DNA of 64,000 nucleotides from contig CM069452.1 in the NCBI GenBank assembly GCA_035610835.1, positions 6,290,171 through 6,354,170 on the forward strand, written 5' to 3'. The notes under the pieces were generated by a model that had not been told where the DNA came from, ran no database searches, and saw nothing but the letters and a program-made list of their open reading frames with translations. Of the stretch, positions 60,001 to 64,000 are shown piece after piece (within the stretch, counting starts at the first letter, position 1; every line of letters begins with the position of its first letter). The position numbers and the translations under genes were made by a program. Source of the stretch: Ophiura sarsii (lineage: Eukaryota; Echinodermata; Ophiuroidea; Amphilepidida; Ophiuridae).

Positions 60001-63000
60001 GTCAGCCATGTTGTCATCATCATCATCAGGATCTATCTCTTGTTCATCCTCGCTGTCGTCTGTAGCACTATGGATATTATTTATAATTCCAACAACTGCC
60101 GTTGTGACCTATTATTCAAATAAAAAGGACAAATCCCTTAACGGGTTCTAGATTAATCTAGGTTAATATATAAACCGTTCGGGTCATTTCAAGCAATCAT
60201 ACAAATCATCAACCACGTTTTTATGTGGATTTTCAAAATGTCACGACCCGTTTCAGGGGAGTGTCATTGTCAGCATATCAACATCAGCGCAGACGGTGGA
60301 ATTCCCTTTTTATTTTTTTATTGATGTCATACAAGGGGGTTTGCAGTACCTTAATGATTGAGTTTGTTATATAGGTTAAACATAACAACAACAACAACTT
60401 ACAGAACAACGAAGAAAACTCATAGCAAGATATTTCACTATTTTATTTCTAATATCATTCGCGTTATAGATGCATTATCATCTTAACTTCTTGCCTTTTA
60501 CCTAAAATAAAAAATTGAAACAATTACCTCTGGCGTTACTACTTTCACGTTGACAATATTTGTAAACGTTTCCGCAATATCTTCAATACCCTCTGTGTCG
60601 AGGTTCTCCAAATCCTTTGTGACATTATTCAAAGCTTCGGCCACATTTTCAACGTTGTCCTCTACCACGTCGGTCTGCGTAATGTAATGAAATATCCAAG
60701 ATCAACCAAGTTAATTGGAGGTTAGTTACAAAATGAAGCTAATGTCGACATGTAACAGAAAGTTAAAAGAACTTAAGTTTTGAGCTTTACCTACCTCTGA
60801 TAACTCTGGCAAGTCAAAGTCATCATCTTCTCCACATCCTTCGTATTTTGGTTCTAACCATCGGGAACCTCCATCCGTTTCATCAAATGTGCATACCCGA
60901 AAAGCAAAACCGTTTCCACCTGTAACGTCAATTTCAAATGTTCATATCAAAGTGTAGGTAAGAAATGTTGCAACATACACTCAAAATTAATAAATAAGTC
61001 ACCTTCGCAAAAATAAGTCATTTTGTCTGTATAGTGACACATGTGAGCCATAAGTATGTCACCATAGAGACGCAATGACTCATGTCGACACGACAAACTC
61101 TCACCTCATGCATTCAGTGGTGACAGACTTCATGATTCTTTACCTTGCCTTTTATTGCGGATAGGCGCAGCCTAGTTGTTTGATTTTATTTAGCGCCCCA
61201 TTCGAAATTAAAATTAATAGAAGTCCGTGCACAGTAAAGAAACAAATAGTAGAATGTATTGTGACGTATTTTCCCACCACTGATACCGGCCGGATTATTA
61301 TTTAAATGCTAATATTCAACGTCGGTCCCTTTTGAGTTCAAACTTACGCAATATTAGTAATAAAATCCCCCAATGCTTCAAAATACCAACAGATGGGTTA
61401 GACGTATATGGCCGAGCAGCTGACGAAAAAACAACCTACACCCGTGCGAAACGTTCACACAGCGATTGCTCAACGTATACCTATGATTACTACTTTGTCA
61501 CCCGCTCAACATGTTGAACAGGTAAAAAAAGATCTTAGACACCACCAGTGCACCTCTGCGAACCCCTACGAACCGTTAACGAATACAACTTATGCCCTAT
61601 TAATAGGCATAGCACACATAACATTCAAATGATTGAGACATGTACAAAATTGGATTCAAATGAAAGATTGCAATGAAAGATTTATTTTCCAAAAAGAATT
61701 ATGACAATCGGTCAATGCATTCTTGTGGTACGGTGTTTTGAGATACTCGGAAAATGGCCGAAAACCTGCCAAAAACAATAACAATACCCACAAATATAAT
61801 TTATCAGGATTTAGAGAGCTCAATTTGTTAATAATGTAACATTCAAAACACCATTTACACATATTTCTTTAACAATTGAATATCTATATACCATGTTAAA
61901 TTAAAAAATATGGTAAAATTATATTGCATTAAGCTAAAATTACCTAGTGAAATTGGTCATTTTGACCAGTTTTACTGACTGCAATCAAAAAAGTGACTAA
62001 GTCCAGCTAATTAATATGCGTAAATGTTATAAATCCAGATGTGAATGGTGTATTGCAATCAAACTTGGTATTATGGCTAATTGTACGAACTATAATTTAG
62101 TTTCATAAGCTCATTAAATATGCAAATTAGCTAATTATCTATTCAAGTCATTGATATGCAAATGAGCAATGTCCGACAATTTTTTCCTATCATAAGAGTG
62201 ATCGGTAATAGATATATAACATGTATACCCAATTTGATTGACAAATATTGATGGATTTAGAAATTAAACAAGCTTTTCCATTTCTTAAATACCCATATTC
62301 AAATTCTCAGTCTTTTCCTCACACGAGGCACTCAAAGGATGCAAAAACTGAGCATATCACTAAATTGATTGAAGTGTTTAGTACAATATCTCAGGTTAGG
62401 TTTATTTAAATCGGCCCAATATATTCAAGTTCAGAGCCAATTTCAAAAATTGGTAAAAACAGTCATAACTAAAAAACCTGATGATAAGTATTTATACCTG
62501 GATCAAAGTTATATAGTCCAAGGTCATGACTACCATATATGGCAAGCTCACTGCCCTACAATGAGTGCCTCTTGTGAGGATAATTAATTTTATATAGGGA
62601 TGTTTTTCAAAGTGGAGCTGCATACATTATATGAAAAGATTGTTTTGCATAAGGGCTTACAGACCACTCCTACATGTTACTCATTTTGCATGATTAATTA
62701 ATCCAAATATTGTATGGCTGTCTTCATAACTTGAACTTGGATTAGTGCATCCATGCACGCCAATTGAGGCAACAATACAAAACCACATTCCACATCGTGA
62801 ATAGCCATCCATTCAATAATGCAAAATGAGTAACAGGTAGAAGTGGATGTAGGGCTTTATGCAACACAGCTTTTCATATGTTGTTGTTCACTGGTGTAAT
62901 GCTCCCAGTGGCAGACTCTGTGTGTTTGCATTGTGCTATGCCTACTATTAAGTGTCATAAACGAACGACTACTTACACGAGCGTACATTCAAATTTGGGG

Positions 63001-63675
63001 TTAGGAAACATTTTGAGTATGTTCAACATTTTGAGAGGTTTGCAACGCAGTGATCAATTTTACGCTATGTATACGTTGAGCATTCGCTCCGTGAACGTTA
63101 TGCATGTTGGTTTGTAGGTTGCTTATTCATGTTATTCGTTAGCTGTTCGCAATGAACGATTTATAATTGCGCAATGATGTATTTATGAATGCGCATTGAA
63201 TTATTTGTGGTTCCTCTGATGTAGAATATGTAATAGTCCAAGTCTGGAATCGATAGACCAATACTTATTAATCGACTTTTACAGTGTAACGTGTTGTTGC
63301 ATAATCATGTGCACAATAAACGCGAAGTATGAGTGCGGGTTTGGAAATAGGGTACGTTATATTACGGCTCAGGGACGTAACCAGCCTTTTTTATTTTCTG
63401 AGGGGGAGGGGGGGGGGGGGGGGGGGTGAACATTTCCAATTTGGGAAAGCACCTATATGGTGGCAATTCATAGGGGGATGATCCCTGACACCCCACCCAT
63501 TGGTTCACGACACTGTAACGACTTAATTTAAATTTTTTATTAACTCTTCTTAACTTACGTTTTTCAGTTCGTACGTCACATCTTTCATTAGAATCCACTC
63601 TTTGGTTTTCAGCACGTGATACAGGCCACGTAAAATTGACTTGCCTCAAACTGGCAGACGATGCTAAACACGCAG
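52954..63675 (-). CDS. Adhesion G-protein-coupled receptor (right copy, 5'-partial, 10 exons)
   Basis: A seven-helix cell-surface receptor with an autoproteolysis-type extracellular region. Exons in transcript order: 63559..63675, 60795..60919, 60528..60674, 59673..60108, 58871..59025, 58155..58298, 57101..57210, 55796..56067, 55284..55353, 52954..54034. Every junction is GT-AG and reading phase is kept throughout, giving about 885 visible residues. Order of modules: hormone-receptor-like Cys/Trp module (residues 1-80), GAIN domain (about 81-327), GPS motif (328-375, predicted cut between Leu368 and Thr369 in CDHLTNF), TM1 to TM7, then a tail of about 230 residues rich in Asp, Glu, Ser and Thr. 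The first exon begins in mid-codon, so signal peptide and N-terminal ligand-binding modules lie outside the window. The adhesion-GPCR assignment is firm from the GPS and the TM signatures; the subfamily is not assigned. The last three exons are duplicated at the left end of the window. Confidence 0.93.
54847..55139. repeat. Palindromic GATACTGG array, right arm
   Basis: Mirror of 750..1042 in the last intron of the right GPCR copy, with only a few base differences. Confidence 0.85.
55284..55353 (-). CDS. Adhesion GPCR exon: TM4
   Basis: The exon is 70 bp, acceptor GCAG, donor GTAAGT. It encodes VPLLVSVISVSAGFHPYY, the fourth helix and the start of the second extracellular loop. It is split by phase-1 and phase-2 introns and is too short to appear as an open reading frame of its own. 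Confidence 0.88.
55796..56067 (-). CDS. Adhesion GPCR exon: TM2, TM3 and start of TM4
   Basis: The exon is 272 bp, acceptor CCAG, donor GTGAG. It carries TM2 (HMCLALFCLYLVFLVGID), the conserved extracellular Cys in NRNGCAF, and TM3 (LHFFTLASIMWMGVEAHNLY), strong family-B2 signatures. Positions 55796..55888 form the outermost part of the inverted duplication; the rest of the exon has no partner in the window because the left copy runs off at position 1. Confidence 0.93.
56605..56725. mobile_element. Small hAT MITE in a GPCR intron
   Basis: 121 bp from TAGTTGCGTCACGAG to CTAGTTACGCCACTG with poly-G and poly-C tracts inside. A perfect 8-bp target duplication CCAGTGGC lies at 56597..56604 and 56726..56733. 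Confidence 0.85.
56815..57087 (-). mobile_element. tRNA-like element with TTAACCCTAAC inverted ends, copy 2
   Basis: Lies in the intron between the TM1 and TM2 exons. The ends TTAACCCTAACTCT and GGTAGGGTTAGGGTTA are inverted. The inside has GCCGTGGTGTAGTGGGGAAT and GTCCCTGGATCAAATATC as boxes A and B, and the shared CATTTTTTCATCGAAAGA module. Confidence 0.68.
57101..57210 (-). CDS. Adhesion GPCR exon: TM1
   Basis: The exon is 110 bp, acceptor ACAG, donor GTAAGA. It encodes the stalk and first helix (GCGLSMVSLLATIVIFMVF) and leaves two bases that complete an Arg codon with the next exon. Confidence 0.9.
58155..58298 (-). CDS. Adhesion GPCR exon: GPS cleavage motif
   Basis: The exon is 144 bp (48 codons, phase 0), acceptor ATAG, donor GTAAGA. 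It holds a complete GPS: Cys335, Trp338, Trp345, Cys350, Cys363 and Cys365, then CDHLTNFAVL. The His-Leu-Thr triad needed for self-cleavage is intact, so the receptor is predicted to be cut into N- and C-terminal fragments with a tethered agonist starting TNFAVLV. Confidence 0.95.
58871..59025 (-). CDS. Adhesion GPCR exon: GAIN subdomain B
   Basis: The exon is 155 bp, acceptor GCAG, donor GTGAGT. It encodes VGVSFFVQNSDTLFP, an N-glycosylation-type NSSNQT, and VISAIVVGI leading to PVVLEFT. This beta-strand pattern is standard just before a GPS. It ends in phase 0, matching the GPS exon. Confidence 0.88.
59673..60108 (-). CDS. Adhesion GPCR exon: main GAIN-domain exon
   Basis: The exon is 436 bp, acceptor ATAG, donor GTTAGT, leaving one base over. 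It begins with VTTAVVGIINNI, passes through a run of Asp residues encoded by a GAT repeat near 60013..60034, then helical and strand-like segments ending in ISLPASLF, which resembles the strand leading into GAIN subdomain B. The Asp run is likely a disordered insertion. Confidence 0.85.
60528..60674 (-). CDS. Adhesion GPCR exon: GAIN subdomain A helices
   Basis: The exon is 147 bp (49 codons, phase 0 on both sides), acceptor GCAG, donor GTAATT. The sequence is helical and acidic, with repeated hydrophobic positions (VENVAEALNNV, IEDIAETFTNIV), as expected for the helical subdomain of a GAIN fold. Confidence 0.82.
60795..60919 (-). CDS. Adhesion GPCR exon: second half of hormone-receptor-like module
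   Basis: The exon is 125 bp, acceptor ACAG, donor GTAGGT. It completes the module with GFAFRVC, SRWLEP and EGCGE, giving the expected Cys and Trp spacing. The phase fits the previous exon exactly (one base left over plus two). The 2.6 kb intron before it (60920..63558) holds copies of repeat families seen elsewhere in the window. Confidence 0.85.
61380..61625. repeat. Copy of the GCTCAACGTATA repeat family
   Basis: Shares GTATATGGCCGA, CAGCTGACGAA, CGAAACGTTCAC, TGCTCAACGTAT and TTTGTCACCCGCTCAA with 31950..32130. A further diverged copy, in the other orientation, is at about 62950..63150. Confidence 0.7.
62625..62880. repeat. Foldback repeat in a GPCR intron
   Basis: Inverted arms with TTGCATAAGGGCTTACA, CATGTTACTCATTTTGCAT and their near complements; about 255 bp. 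Confidence 0.65.
63559..63675 (-). CDS. Adhesion GPCR exon: first half of hormone-receptor-like module
   Basis: The exon is 117 bp with acceptor CAG at its upstream edge and donor GTAAGT downstream; it starts after one base of a codon and leaves one base over. The peptide carries NFTWP followed by a Cys in NERCDV, the usual start of the Trp/Cys module that precedes the GAIN domain in adhesion GPCRs. It is the earliest exon I can support; upstream there is only a minisatellite before the window edge. Confidence 0.8.
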
Positions 63676-63734
63676 CTGCAGAGGTCAAATCAGTATAATA
63701 TGGGTGGCCAAAGGAGCCAAGAGGGTACAAAACG

Positions 63735-64000
63735 CGTTAGGTAGTGTATAATTGCAAAAGGTAGTGTAAACACGCAAAAGGTAGTGTAAACACGCAAAAT
63801 GTAGTGTACAATATAAGAAGGTAGTGCAGAAAATACGTAAGGTAGTGCAGAAAATACGTAAGGAAGTGTAGAAAATGCAAAAGGTAGTGTACAAAACCTT
63901 TACTGTAAAAAATGCAAATTTAATGTAGAAAATATATAACGTAGTGTACAAAACATTTACTTAAGAAAATGCAAAGGTACTGTACAAAACATTTATTGTA
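63735..64000. repeat. Minisatellite of about 20-bp units
   Basis: Unit close to AAGGTAGTGTAGAAAATACG, about a dozen imperfect copies, continuing to the window edge. Confidence 0.85.

Overview
This is animal nuclear DNA. Genes are split by GT-AG introns, and the recognisable products (an adhesion G-protein-coupled receptor and an EMI/EGF-repeat protein) are metazoan. Several families of cut-and-paste transposons, non-LTR retrotransposons and tRNA-like elements are present, with poly-G/poly-C runs of 16 to 24 bases scattered between. A marine invertebrate, perhaps a deuterostome, fits this picture, but the species cannot be fixed from the sequence.

The layout is dominated by a very large inverted duplication. 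Positions 1 to about 14142 reappear in reverse complement at about 36893 to 55888; near the outer end the two coordinates sum to about 55888. The arms are identical across the shared coding exons. I found about 96% identity by eye in one non-coding sample of about 180 bases. They are interrupted by arm-specific insertions, several with clean empty sites in the other arm. The right arm therefore takes about 19.0 kb to cover what the left covers in 14.1 kb. A 100-N assembly gap (15233..15332) lies in the spacer 1.1 kb from the left arm's inner end. The arms could be a real young inverted segmental duplication, or two haplotypes joined head to head by the assembler.

Right side (52954..63675, minus strand): ten exons of an adhesion GPCR, running from a hormone-receptor-like module through a GAIN domain, a GPS cleavage motif and seven membrane helices to an acidic tail. 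The 5' end lies beyond the window. Left side (1..2934, plus strand): the duplicate holds only the last three exons of the same gene, because the window starts inside an exon.

Spacer (14143..36892): a minus-strand gene fragment with half an EMI domain (22451..22551) followed by eight intact EGF-like exons. Six of the eight sit in a tandem exon array with a period near 200 bp. Beyond it lie a large nested transposon complex (27181..32249, containing an L1-like LINE and a GATC-rich foldback), a TTAA-flanked element (33783..34840) and a truncated CR1/Jockey-like LINE next to the right arm.

The rest is intron or intergenic DNA filled with MITEs, SINE-like tRNA relics and simple repeats. No bacterial-type system, CRISPR array, intact rRNA gene or intact tRNA gene was seen.
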